Below are positions 7,287 to 14,926 of a stretch of 40,703 nucleotides of DNA, piece after piece. Source of the DNA: UBA11524 sp051886675 (lineage in GTDB: Bacteria; Bacillota; Clostridia; Christensenellales; Aristaeellaceae). Location: positions 1 to 40,703 of the forward strand of contig JBJEYH010000355.1 in the NCBI GenBank assembly GCA_051886675.1, given 5' to 3'. Numbering within the stretch: position 1 is the stretch's first letter; the number at the start of each line of letters is the position of its first letter. The translations under genes were made by a program, and so were the position numbers. Below the pieces are notes generated by a model that saw nothing but the letters and a program-made list of their open reading frames with translations, did not search any database and was not told where the DNA came from.

Positions 7287-8210
7287 TCAGCCCTTGAGCG
7301 CGCCAACCATCACGCCCTTGGCGAAGAACCGCTGCAGGAAGGGGTACAGTACCAGAATCGGCGCGCAGGAGATGACGATCAGCGCGTACTTGATGGAGTC
7401 GGCGTACTTGGCCAGCTCGCCCGCGTCGGAGGTGGCGGCCAGCTCGGAGTTCTGGTTCAGCAGCAGGATCTGCCGCAGCACCAGCTGCAGGGGATACTTG
7501 TGGGTATCGTGGATGTACAGCGAGGCGCGGAACCAGGCGTTCCAGTGGCCCACGGCGTAGTACAGCACCATCACCGCCAGGGTCGCGCCGCTCAGGGGAA
7601 GGAACACCTGCGTCAGGATCCGGAAGTGGGACGCGCCGTCCAGCTTGGCGGCTTCCACCAGGGAATCCGGCACCGAGGAGAAGGCCGAGCGCATGATCAG
7701 CAGGTTGTAGGTGTTGATGGACACCGGGATGATCAGCGCCCAGAGGGAGTCCATCAGGCCCATGCTCTGGATGTTCAGGTACTCGGGCACGATGCCGCCG
7801 GAGAAGTACATGGTGAACAGGATCAGCATGGCGATGGGCCGGGAGAGCATGGAGCCCTTCAGCGCCAGGAAGTAGGCGCCCAGGCAGGTCAGCACCATGT
7901 TGAAGCACAGGCCCGCCACCAGGATAAAGAACGTGTTGGCGAAGCCGGACAGCACCAGCGAGTTGCGGAACACCAGCTGGTAGCTGTAGGTGTTGATTTT
8001 GCCCACGGGGTGCAGCAGCAGGCCGAAATTCCGCCCCAGCTCGTCCGCCTCGGAGATGGAGGCGATGACCACATAGTACATGGGATAGATGGTGACGATG
8101 CAGATCAGGATCAGCAGGATGGTGTTGACCACCGTGAAGACGGTGTAGCCCATGCCCTCCTGGCGCAGACGGCTCCGGGAGGGCCGTGCGCTTTGCTTCA
8201 GCGTTGACAT
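7287..8210 (-). CDS. Sugar ABC transporter permease, LplC/YtcP type (MalG-like)
   Basis: The 307-residue membrane protein has about six transmembrane helices and the binding-protein-dependent permease (EAA) loop VEAAKLDGASHFRILTQVFL near residues 180-200, which contacts the ATPase. The C-terminal GVMVGALKG ending is characteristic of the LplC/YtcP group. These proteins pair with LplB-type permeases and import oligosaccharides, often of plant origin; the ATPase is usually a shared MsmX-like protein encoded elsewhere, and none is found here. AAGGAGG precedes the ATG. The gene starts 13 bases after the LplB-like gene and ends 31 bases before the glucuronidase start. Confidence 0.92.
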   Translation of the reverse strand: MSTLKQSARPSRSRLRQEGMGYTVFTVVNTILLILICIVTIYPMYYVVIASISEADELGRNFGLLLHPVGKINTYSYQLVFRNSLVLSGFANTFFILVAGLCFNMVLTCLGAYFLALKGSMLSRPIAMLILFTMYFSGGIVPEYLNIQSMGLMDSLWALIIPVSINTYNLLIMRSAFSSVPDSLVEAAKLDGASHFRILTQVFLPLSGATLAVMVLYYAVGHWNAWFRASLYIHDTHKYPLQLVLRQILLLNQNSELAATSDAGELAKYADSIKYALIVISCAPILVLYPFLQRFFAKGVMVGALKG

Positions 8211-8223
8211 ATCGCGCGCCTCC

Positions 8224-9153
8224 TTACCAGATGCCGTAGCCGCTGACCTTGTTGCTGATGAAGTTGGCCAGGACCACCAGGGTGAAGTTGATGGCGGAGT
8301 TGAACAGGCCTACCGCCGTGGAGAAGGAATATTCGGCGTTGATCAGGCCGCGGCGGTACACGTAGCTGGAGATGACGTCCGCCGTTTCCATGGTATAGTC
8401 GTTGTAGAGCAGGATGATCTTCTCGTGGCCGACGCTCATCATGGAGCCCACGCGGAGGATCAGCAGCAGCATGATCGTGCGGGCGATGCCCGGCAGGGTC
8501 ACATGGAGGGTCTGCTGCCAGCGGTTGGCGCCGTCGATGCGGGCGGCCTCGTAGAGCTCGGGGTCGATGGCGCCCAGGGCGGCCAGGTAGATAATGCAGT
8601 TCCAGCCGGTTTCCTGCCAGATGTCGGAGAGGATGTAGATCGGCACGAAGGCCGAGGGCATGTTCAGCAGGTTCTGGTTGACGTTGCCGTGGAAGAGGTT
8701 GATCAGCTGCACAATGAAGCCGTCCTTGTCCACGAACAGGGTGATCATGGAGCAGACGACCACCAGGGAGATGAAATGGGGCATGTAGGAGATGGTCTGC
8801 ACGGTGCGCTTGAAGGCGCGGCTGCGCACCTCGTTGATCATCAGGGCGAAGATGATGGCGCAGGGGAAGGTGAACAGCAGCCCGCTGACGGAGATGGTCA
8901 GGGTGTTGCGGATCAGCCGCCCGAAGTAGTAGGAGTTGAAGAAGGACTGGAAGTATTTCAGGCCCACCCATTTGCTGCCCCAGATGCCCAGGCGGGGCTT
9001 GAAGTCCTTGAAGGCGATGACCGCGCCCAGCAGGGGCTTGTAGTGGAAGAGAATGTAGTAGATGATGACGGGCAGCGCCAGGAGGTACGCGCCGCCGAAG
9101 CTGCGCAGATCCTTGCCGATCCGCTTGCCAAGGGTATTCCGTCTTGCTTGCAT
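8224..9153 (-). CDS. Sugar ABC transporter permease, LplB type (MalF-like)
   Basis: The 309-residue protein begins with a basic cytoplasmic tail, then about six transmembrane helices. The segment IAFKDFKPRLGIWGSKWVGL after helix 1 and the EAA loop YEAARIDGANRWQQTLHVTL near 210-230 identify the LplB group. It forms the heterodimeric channel with the following LplC-type permease. AAAGGAG lies before the ATG. Upstream, a strong hairpin separates it from the binding-protein gene, which probably keeps permease expression below that of the binding protein. Confidence 0.92.
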   Translation of the reverse strand: MQARRNTLGKRIGKDLRSFGGAYLLALPVIIYYILFHYKPLLGAVIAFKDFKPRLGIWGSKWVGLKYFQSFFNSYYFGRLIRNTLTISVSGLLFTFPCAIIFALMINEVRSRAFKRTVQTISYMPHFISLVVVCSMITLFVDKDGFIVQLINLFHGNVNQNLLNMPSAFVPIYILSDIWQETGWNCIIYLAALGAIDPELYEAARIDGANRWQQTLHVTLPGIARTIMLLLILRVGSMMSVGHEKIILLYNDYTMETADVISSYVYRRGLINAEYSFSTAVGLFNSAINFTLVVLANFISNKVSGYGIW

Positions 9154-9181
9154 GGCAAACGCTCCTTTGCAATCATAAGAA

Positions 9182-9213
9182 CCGGCGTGCGGAGCCGAAG
9201 CCCTGCACGCCGG
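9182..9213 (-). other. Intercistronic hairpin between binding-protein and permease genes
   Basis: CCGGCGTGC (9182-9190) and GCACGCCGG (9205-9213) form a perfect 9-bp stem with a 14-base loop. No T-run follows on the minus strand, so it is not a normal terminator. It probably protects the 3' end of a processed binding-protein mRNA or causes partial termination. Confidence 0.7.
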
Positions 9214-9226
9214 AGGAGGGACCGGA

Positions 9227-10792
9227 TTAGTCGGCCAGAGCGGCGTTGTGCGCGTCCAGGGTGATCTGCTTGATCTCGCAGACGCGATCCATACCCATGG
9301 ACTTCAGGGTGGCGATGTAGCTGTCGAAGTCATCCTCGATGGACATTTCGCCGGAGATGAACTTGGCGCGGCACTCGTCGATGTACAGGTTGATGTCGGT
9401 CCACAGGTCGGTGTATTCGTCCAGGTACTCGTCCAGCACGGCGGTGTGGATGACCACATGCTCGTCATGATCGGTGCTGGACCAGCGCTCGTAGGCGACG
9501 ATCTGGCTGTCCTCGGGGTGACGCATGGCCAGCTGATCGTTGGCATGGATGCCGGGCCAGTTGATCAGGCCGTGGGTACGGGCCACGCCGTCCATGGAGT
9601 AGCCGTTGGGGTTGTGGAGCACCAGGTCGGTGTAATGGGGCTTGCCGTCCTCGCCGATGGTATAGGACTCGCCCTCGATGCCGTAGTTGCGGATCATGTT
9701 GCCTTCCTCGGTGTAGAGGAAGTTGTAGAACTGCATGCACAGCTCGACGTTCTGGCAGTCGGCGCTGATGTAGGTCACGTCGTCGTTGGTGGTCATGGGA
9801 TCGGCGTAGGAGAACATGGCGTGATCCTGATCCGCGCTGTGGATAACGTAGCCGCCCACCATGGAGCCGCCCTCATCCAGGGAGGACAGGTAGGTGTTCA
9901 GGCGGGAGTTGTTGCCGTAGATGACGCCGGCCTGGCCGGTGCAGAACATGGCGCGGGAGGTGGCTTCCTCCATGGACAGGTAGTCGACGGAGATCAGGCC
10001 CTCGTTGTACAGCTTGCGCATGAAGGTCAGCACGTCCTTGTACTCGGGCTCATAGGCGCCGTAGTGCCACTGGCCGTCCACCTGATACTCGGCGGTGTTC
10101 ACCAGCCCGAAGGCGGAGGTCAGCTCGCCGTTCTTCAGGGAGTCGCGCAGGTCGTTCTTGCCCTGGAACACGTAGGGGGTTTCCACGCCGTATTCCTTCA
10201 TGGCCACCAGGGTGTCGTAGAACTCGTCGATGGTCTGGGGCACGTCACGGCCGATGGCATCCAGGATATCCTGCCGGTAGATCAGGCCGCGCCAGTAGCG
10301 GTAGGGGGACTTCTCCTCGAAGATGTGGCCAGCCAGGTAGTACATCTTGCCGTCGAGCTGGGTGATCTCGCTCATGTAGATGGGCTTGTTGATGTAGGCC
10401 CAGTAGTCGGGGGCGTACTGCTCGAGCATGGCGGGATCCACTTCCTGCACCATGCCGTCGGCGATCAGGCCGGCCACGCCGCCGTTGTAGTTGTTGCCGG
10501 CGTTGAGCATGAACATGTCGGGCAGGGTGGTGGCGCCGTTGAGGGCCAGCACCAGGGAGGTGGCGTCAGCGAATTCCTTCAGCTCCACCTTGATGCCGGA
10601 CTTTTCGCACCAGGCCTTGAAGCCGGGGGTGTCCATGGAGGTGGTGTAGCCGCCGTTGGCGGTATCGCCGTCCAGCTGCTTCCAGATGGTCAGGGTGACG
10701 GTGCTTTCCACGGGGTAGGTCACTTCCGCCAGCGCGGAGCAGGCGCTGAGGAGCATGCACAGGGTCAGAAGGGCTGCCAGAATCTTTTTCAC
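9227..10792 (-). CDS. Extracellular sugar-binding lipoprotein, LplA type
   Basis: The 521-residue protein starts with MKKILAALLTLCMLLSAC, a lipoprotein signal peptide with lipobox LSAC (lipidated Cys18); a type I cleavage after ALA is the weaker alternative. The mature part has the features of large family 1 solute-binding proteins (VTLTIWKQ strand, LPDMFMLN, TPYVFQGKNDL, YTEEGNMIRNYGIEGESYTI). It is anchored to the outer face of the membrane and delivers oligosaccharides to the two permeases downstream. The start codon is GTG (10790-10792), supported by AGGAGG 9 bases upstream. It is the first gene of an operon ending with beta-glucuronidase and is divergent from an AraC regulator, which suggests a glucuronide-containing ligand. 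Confidence 0.92.
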   Translation of the reverse strand: MKKILAALLTLCMLLSACSALAEVTYPVESTVTLTIWKQLDGDTANGGYTTSMDTPGFKAWCEKSGIKVELKEFADATSLVLALNGATTLPDMFMLNAGNNYNGGVAGLIADGMVQEVDPAMLEQYAPDYWAYINKPIYMSEITQLDGKMYYLAGHIFEEKSPYRYWRGLIYRQDILDAIGRDVPQTIDEFYDTLVAMKEYGVETPYVFQGKNDLRDSLKNGELTSAFGLVNTAEYQVDGQWHYGAYEPEYKDVLTFMRKLYNEGLISVDYLSMEEATSRAMFCTGQAGVIYGNNSRLNTYLSSLDEGGSMVGGYVIHSADQDHAMFSYADPMTTNDDVTYISADCQNVELCMQFYNFLYTEEGNMIRNYGIEGESYTIGEDGKPHYTDLVLHNPNGYSMDGVARTHGLINWPGIHANDQLAMRHPEDSQIVAYERWSSTDHDEHVVIHTAVLDEYLDEYTDLWTDINLYIDECRAKFISGEMSIEDDFDSYIATLKSMGMDRVCEIKQITLDAHNAALAD

Positions 10793-10853
10793 GCAAAGGA
10801 CCTCCTTGTATCGTTTTGAATCCGTCAGGCTTCAGCGGATTCCCTTTATGCCT

Positions 10854-10882
10854 ATTGTGCGCCTTTCAGGGGCTGCGGACAA
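10854..10882 (-). promoter_or_regulatory. Candidate promoter of the binding-protein/GH2 operon
   Basis: On the minus strand TTGTCC (10877-10882) and CACAAT (10854-10859) are 17 bases apart. The weak -10 box fits an operon that needs activation, presumably by the divergent AraC protein. The 306-base gap 10793-11098 holds this promoter, the opposite one and AT-rich sequence, with no gene visible. Confidence 0.4.
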
Positions 10883-11030
10883 TGTGGAAAATCACGGTTT
10901 GCGCGAAAAGATTTCACAGGATTCCGCCCGAAAGATGCAGAAATTCCCGCGTTCATGGATGATTCGACCCGAAAAAGACGAATTTTCACCATGAAAAGGG
11001 GCTTTTACAGCGATTTTGGGATGAAGCGTG

Positions 11031-11059
11031 TTGAAAAAAATCACAGTCTGTGTTATCAT
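11031..11059 (+). promoter_or_regulatory. Promoter of AraC regulator with internal palindrome
   Basis: TTGAAA (11031-11036) and TATCAT (11054-11059) are 17 bases apart. The spacer holds the perfect palindrome CACAGTCTGTG at 11042-11052, and a further CACAG half-site lies at 11064-11068. This placement suits autoregulation. Confidence 0.55.
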
Positions 11060-11098
11060 TTATCACAGTGAAGAATCGCGCGAAGGAGGCGGACGGCG

Positions 11099-11959
11099 AT
11101 GCTGTTCAAGGTGTATCAGTGCGGGGTGGACAGCTACCATGGCAAGGAATTCTGCCATGAGCTGCCCCATGGCTTCGACTGCTGGAGCCTGATCTATGCC
11201 GTGACGCCCCAGCGCATGAACCGGGGCGACAAGCTGGTGGACGTGCCGGCGGGCACCTGCGCGCTGTATCCGCCGGGGTATCCGCGGTATCTGTACTGCG
11301 TGGGCGGGGCGGATTTCTTCGTGAACACCTGGGTGCATTTCTCCACGGACAACCGGCCCGCCATGGACACCATGCTGGTGCGCTGCGGCATTCCGGTGGC
11401 GGAGCTGTTCCGCCTGCCGGAGGATTCGCCCTTCCAGGAAACCATGCAGGAGATGGTGTATGAGTATTCCACCGTCCACGCCAACGCCGATGAGATGATC
11501 TCCGCGCTGATGCACGTGATTCTGATCCAGATCGGGCGGAGCATCATACCCTTTGACAGCCACCGGGACGCCGCGGACCAGCGGCAGCGCAAGCTCTTCG
11601 AGAAGCTGCGCAAGGACATCTACAGCGCGCCGGAAAAAAACTGGACCGGCGAAAGAATGGCCGCGGACGTCTTCCTGAGCGTGAACCAGCTGATCTCCCT
11701 CTACAAGCGCTTTTTCGGCGTGACCCCCAAGCAGGATCTGCTGGACGCCCGCATCGTCAAGGCCAAGACGCTCATGGGCAGTCCATCGGTCATCGTCAAG
11801 GAGGTCGCGAACAACTGCGGCTTTGAAAATGAATATTACTTCTCCCGGGTGTTCAAGCAGAAAACAGGCATGACACCCAGCGAATTCTCACAGCAGCGAT
11901 ACGCCGCCATCATGGCTGAGCCGCCCCGATCGCCGGAGCAGCAGAGCCAGCAGGCGTAA
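11099..11959 (+). CDS. AraC-family transcriptional regulator of the GH2/transporter operon
   Basis: The 286-residue protein has an N-terminal cupin-like ligand-binding domain (about 1-165; VPAGTCALYPPGYPRYL is the typical strand-loop-strand) and a C-terminal double helix-turn-helix (about 185-280). The second helix pair contains IVKEVANNCGFENEYYFSRV followed by FKQKTGMTPSEF, the hallmark of the family. It presumably senses an oligosaccharide or sugar and activates the divergent binding-protein operon. GAAGGAGG lies upstream of the ATG at 11099. It is monocistronic, followed by its own terminator. Confidence 0.93.
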   Translation: MLFKVYQCGVDSYHGKEFCHELPHGFDCWSLIYAVTPQRMNRGDKLVDVPAGTCALYPPGYPRYLYCVGGADFFVNTWVHFSTDNRPAMDTMLVRCGIPVAELFRLPEDSPFQETMQEMVYEYSTVHANADEMISALMHVILIQIGRSIIPFDSHRDAADQRQRKLFEKLRKDIYSAPEKNWTGERMAADVFLSVNQLISLYKRFFGVTPKQDLLDARIVKAKTLMGSPSVIVKEVANNCGFENEYYFSRVFKQKTGMTPSEFSQQRYAAIMAEPPRSPEQQSQQA

Positions 11960-11968
11960 CGCGCCGGA

Positions 11969-11997
11969 CGCCGGGCATCGGAGGGCCCGGCGTTTTT
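11969..11997 (+). terminator. Rho-independent terminator of AraC gene
   Basis: CGCCGGG (11969-11975) pairs with CCCGGCG (11986-11992), followed by TTTTT at 11993-11997. Confidence 0.88.
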
Positions 11998-12085
11998 CTG
12001 TCCCGCGGCCGACAGGGCGGAACCCGCATGCAGCCCCACGTTCCCCGCGCCGCACGGCGCGTCCGGCCCGAGGGGCATTCGCCAT

Positions 12086-12115
12086 GGGAAAGAGCCCTCC
12101 CGCGGCAGGGAGGGC
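12086..12115 (-). terminator. Probable terminator of the six-gene catabolic operon
   Basis: GCCCTCCC (12094-12101) and GGGAGGGC (12108-12115) form a perfect 8-bp stem with a 6-base loop, 14 bases after the stop of the last gene. The following tract on the minus strand is TCTTTCC, a weak U-run. Confidence 0.6.
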
Positions 12116-12129
12116 CCGGATGCGACGCG

Positions 12130-13620
12130 TCAGAGGAAGGAGCCGTCGAAGGGCTCCTGGGGGGAGGGGAGAATCTCCTGCAGCTGCCATCGCCCGTGGG
12201 ACGCGGCCAGGATATGCGTGCCTGCGGAGGTGAACAGGAGGCGTTCCTCCGGCAGGAGCGCGCGCAGGGTGCGGTAGCGGACGTTGTTGTCCTCCGCGGC
12301 GATGCGGGACTGGGGCACCAGCACATACTCCGGCGCGACGACGCCGTAGAGGTGATCGAGCTGGTTGATCATGTGGTGGGGCGACTGGACGCAGCCGCAG
12401 CGGAGGGTTTCGGGGCGGAAGCGGGAAAGCAGCGGCCCCTCGGCGCGCCAGGAAATATCCCCCGTGCACAGGAAGGAAACGCCGTCCGCCGAGGCCTTGA
12501 GCACGGTGGAGGTGTCGTTGAAGTCGCCCAGCTGCTCCTCGCCCTGGGGGCCGGTGCCGTCCTCGTGGGTCTGCAGAACGTCGAAGGTCACGCCGCCCAG
12601 GGAGAACTGCTGTCCCGTGTGGGCCTTCAGGAAGCGGACGCCGGGGAAGAAACGGATCAGCCGGTCGATGGTCTGGTGCAGGGCCACGGGATAGGTGTAG
12701 CGGGCCATGTCGGGGAAGTTGAGGATCACCCGCTGCACGTCCATCTCCCCGTGGTGGAAGCGGAGGAGCTTGCCGAAGAAGTCCGTGTGATCCTCATGGG
12801 CGTGGGTGCAGAACCAGGCCGCGATGGGGATCCTGCGGCCCTCCGCGGTACCGGTGAGGCGGCGCATCAGGCAGAGGGCGTCGGCCACCGCCGCGTCCGT
12901 GGCCTGCTCCATCTCGCCCCCGTCGATGACGAACAGCGAGCCGTCCTTCAGCCGGAGGAAGTAGAGCATGCCGCAGTCCGACGTGATGCCGTCGCGCATG
13001 AGGTGATTGTGCAGCCCGTACTGGCAGACAAGGAAGGCCTGCTCCCCGCCGGGGGTGCGGAAGGCCGTGAGCGGGTCGCTGACGGGATCGTCCGCCCACC
13101 GGCACAGCCCCTGCGCCGGATACATCGCGCCCCACAGGCGGCGGCCGTGCCCCGTCAGGGACACAAAGCTGCAGCCGTCCAGCGTCCGGGCCCATTCGGG
13201 GGCGTAGCCGGAATCCTCCAGCAGGGCGAGATACCGGTCGAAGGCATCGGGGGTGGTGTCCGTCACGGTGCGCACCCAGCAGGGGGGATCCTGCGCCAGG
13301 CCATCCACGCGGACGACCCGGCTGTGCAGCCAGGTATCCTCCTGCCAGGCGTCGATTTTCAGCCTGCCGTCGGTGATGGCGACGGAGGGTCTGTCGGGTC
13401 TGCCGGTGACCTCATAGCCCGACAGCACGAAGCGCTGCAGCCGCTGGAGCATCGCCAGGGCATTGCCGCGGAATCTGCGGCGCAGCTCCATGCCCCGGCC
13501 GTCCAGGTAGCGCAGGCCGTAGCCCGCGTGGTACAGGGTGTCGGACATGCGGCCGTCCGCAAAGGGTGGAAGCCCGGGCAGCAGGGCGCGGGCCGGATCG
13601 AAGCCGTCGGGGAGAGCCAT
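12130..13620 (-). CDS. MBL-fold metallohydrolase, ComEC-like core with unassigned N-terminus
   Basis: The 496-residue protein has an unassigned N-terminal half (1-200) and a metallo-beta-lactamase fold in the second half. It shows FVIDGGE at 230-236, the zinc motif THAHEDH at 272-278, NDTSTVLK at 369-376 and GDIS at 387-390. NDxS-VL followed by GD is the pattern of the ComEC/Rec2-type MBL subgroup. There is no membrane segment or signal peptide, so it is not a DNA-uptake channel. As the last gene of a sugar-catabolic operon it could be a lactonase or other hydrolase of a pathway intermediate; this is inference. The ATG at 13620 is preferred over the one at 13635 because GAGGTG lies just upstream of it. 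Confidence 0.8.
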   Translation of the reverse strand: MALPDGFDPARALLPGLPPFADGRMSDTLYHAGYGLRYLDGRGMELRRRFRGNALAMLQRLQRFVLSGYEVTGRPDRPSVAITDGRLKIDAWQEDTWLHSRVVRVDGLAQDPPCWVRTVTDTTPDAFDRYLALLEDSGYAPEWARTLDGCSFVSLTGHGRRLWGAMYPAQGLCRWADDPVSDPLTAFRTPGGEQAFLVCQYGLHNHLMRDGITSDCGMLYFLRLKDGSLFVIDGGEMEQATDAAVADALCLMRRLTGTAEGRRIPIAAWFCTHAHEDHTDFFGKLLRFHHGEMDVQRVILNFPDMARYTYPVALHQTIDRLIRFFPGVRFLKAHTGQQFSLGGVTFDVLQTHEDGTGPQGEEQLGDFNDTSTVLKASADGVSFLCTGDISWRAEGPLLSRFRPETLRCGCVQSPHHMINQLDHLYGVVAPEYVLVPQSRIAAEDNNVRYRTLRALLPEERLLFTSAGTHILAASHGRWQLQEILPSPQEPFDGSFL

Positions 13621-13656
13621 GGAATCACCTCGCATGGGCAGCAGGGGAGGGAAGCG

Positions 13657-14889
13657 TCAGCGGGGGAGGCCGTCGGGCGATTCGAGGGGCGCGGTGAAGC
13701 GCTTCCAGCCGGAGACGCGGAACAGCGCCGCCGCCGCCAGGGCCGCCAGGATCCAGCACAGGTACATGGGCCTCGCGCCAAGCAGCCCGTAGATTGCCCC
13801 GCCGGCCACCCCGGCCAGGGAGGAGCCCACATAGATGAAGCCGTCCATCAGCCCGGCGGCCAGGGCGATGCACCCGGCGCGCTCGTATTCGAGGGGGATC
13901 AGCGCGGTCAGGATGGGGTTGAGCCCGTACATGCACGCGCAGGACGCGCCCATGAAAAGCGCCATGGGCAGCGCGCCGCCCACCAGCAGGAGAGGGACGC
14001 AGCACAGCCCCGCGCAGGCCATCATCAGCGCAGTGACGCGGCGGTTGCTCTGGTTCTCGCGCTCACGCAGCACATAGCCCAGGGCGATGCCCGCGGCGTT
14101 GAGCAGGGGGATGATCAGCGACAGGGCCGTGGAGGACAGCGCGCTGCCGCCGCCCTCCGCGCTGAGCAGCGTGGGCACCCAGGTGACGATGCAGTCCCGC
14201 ACGAAGCCGTACAGGACGCTGGCCAGGAACACCAGCACAAGCCCCGTCCGGACGAAGACCGGCCAGGCGGTGCACCAGGAGGCGGGCGCGGCGGAAGCCC
14301 GGGCGGAGGAAGCCTCGCCGGAATCCTTCACCAGCGCGCGGATCACCGCCGCGCAGGGGAGTCCCAGCGCTCCCGGCACCAGGAAGGACAGCCGCCATCC
14401 CACCGCCGAGGCCAGCACCCCGGAGGCCGCCCAGGCCGCCAGATGCCCGAACACCACCGCGAAGGAGAAGATCATGTTGGCGCGCCTGCGCTGCCTGTCC
14501 TCGGGGAAGAAGCGCGCCAGCAGCCGGACGATGGGCGTCCAGAGCATGGACTGGCCCGCGCCGTTGATCAGGCTGAGAACCAGCAGCGCCGGATAGACCG
14601 CGACCAGGCCCATCAGCAGGTTGCAGACGCAGGCGACGCACACGCCCGTCACCATGTGGCGCACGGGCTTCACCCGATCCACCACCATGCCGTTGACCAG
14701 CTGCCCCGCGGCGTAGGTGACGGCGAAGCAGGTCTGGATCAGGCCGGCCTGGGCGGGGGTGATGGACAGGGCGGCGCTGAGCTGCTCAAGGGCGGCGGAG
14801 AGGTTGAAGCGGTTGCAGTAGGCCGCCACATAGGCCAGCGTGCAGGCCAGCACCACGCGGCGCTGAACCCGGGTGAAGGGCTGATTCAT
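13657..14889 (-). CDS. MFS transporter, possibly organophosphate/sugar-acid type
   Basis: The 410-residue protein has about twelve hydrophobic helices, with a short charged loop between halves. Helix 1 carries YCNRFNLSAALEQL, similar to the YxxRxNLS motif of the anion:cation and organophosphate:phosphate antiporter groups. Loop 2-3 carries NGMVVDRVKPVRHMVTG, the MFS signature. A sugar-acid (hexuronate-like) or sugar-phosphate substrate is likely; the exact one cannot be read from the sequence. GGGAGGAA precedes the ATG. It lies between the GH4 gene (37 bases) and the MBL gene (36 bases), so it probably imports or exports a substrate or product of that pathway. Confidence 0.88.
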   Translation of the reverse strand: MNQPFTRVQRRVVLACTLAYVAAYCNRFNLSAALEQLSAALSITPAQAGLIQTCFAVTYAAGQLVNGMVVDRVKPVRHMVTGVCVACVCNLLMGLVAVYPALLVLSLINGAGQSMLWTPIVRLLARFFPEDRQRRRANMIFSFAVVFGHLAAWAASGVLASAVGWRLSFLVPGALGLPCAAVIRALVKDSGEASSARASAAPASWCTAWPVFVRTGLVLVFLASVLYGFVRDCIVTWVPTLLSAEGGGSALSSTALSLIIPLLNAAGIALGYVLRERENQSNRRVTALMMACAGLCCVPLLLVGGALPMALFMGASCACMYGLNPILTALIPLEYERAGCIALAAGLMDGFIYVGSSLAGVAGGAIYGLLGARPMYLCWILAALAAAALFRVSGWKRFTAPLESPDGLPR

Positions 14890-14926
14890 GGGTGCGTTCC
14901 TCCCGGAGGCCGGAGAAGGGCCGGCA

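Noticed and set aside
12130..13620. ComEC competence protein
   Set aside because: Only the MBL core motifs match; there are no transmembrane helices and the context is sugar catabolism.
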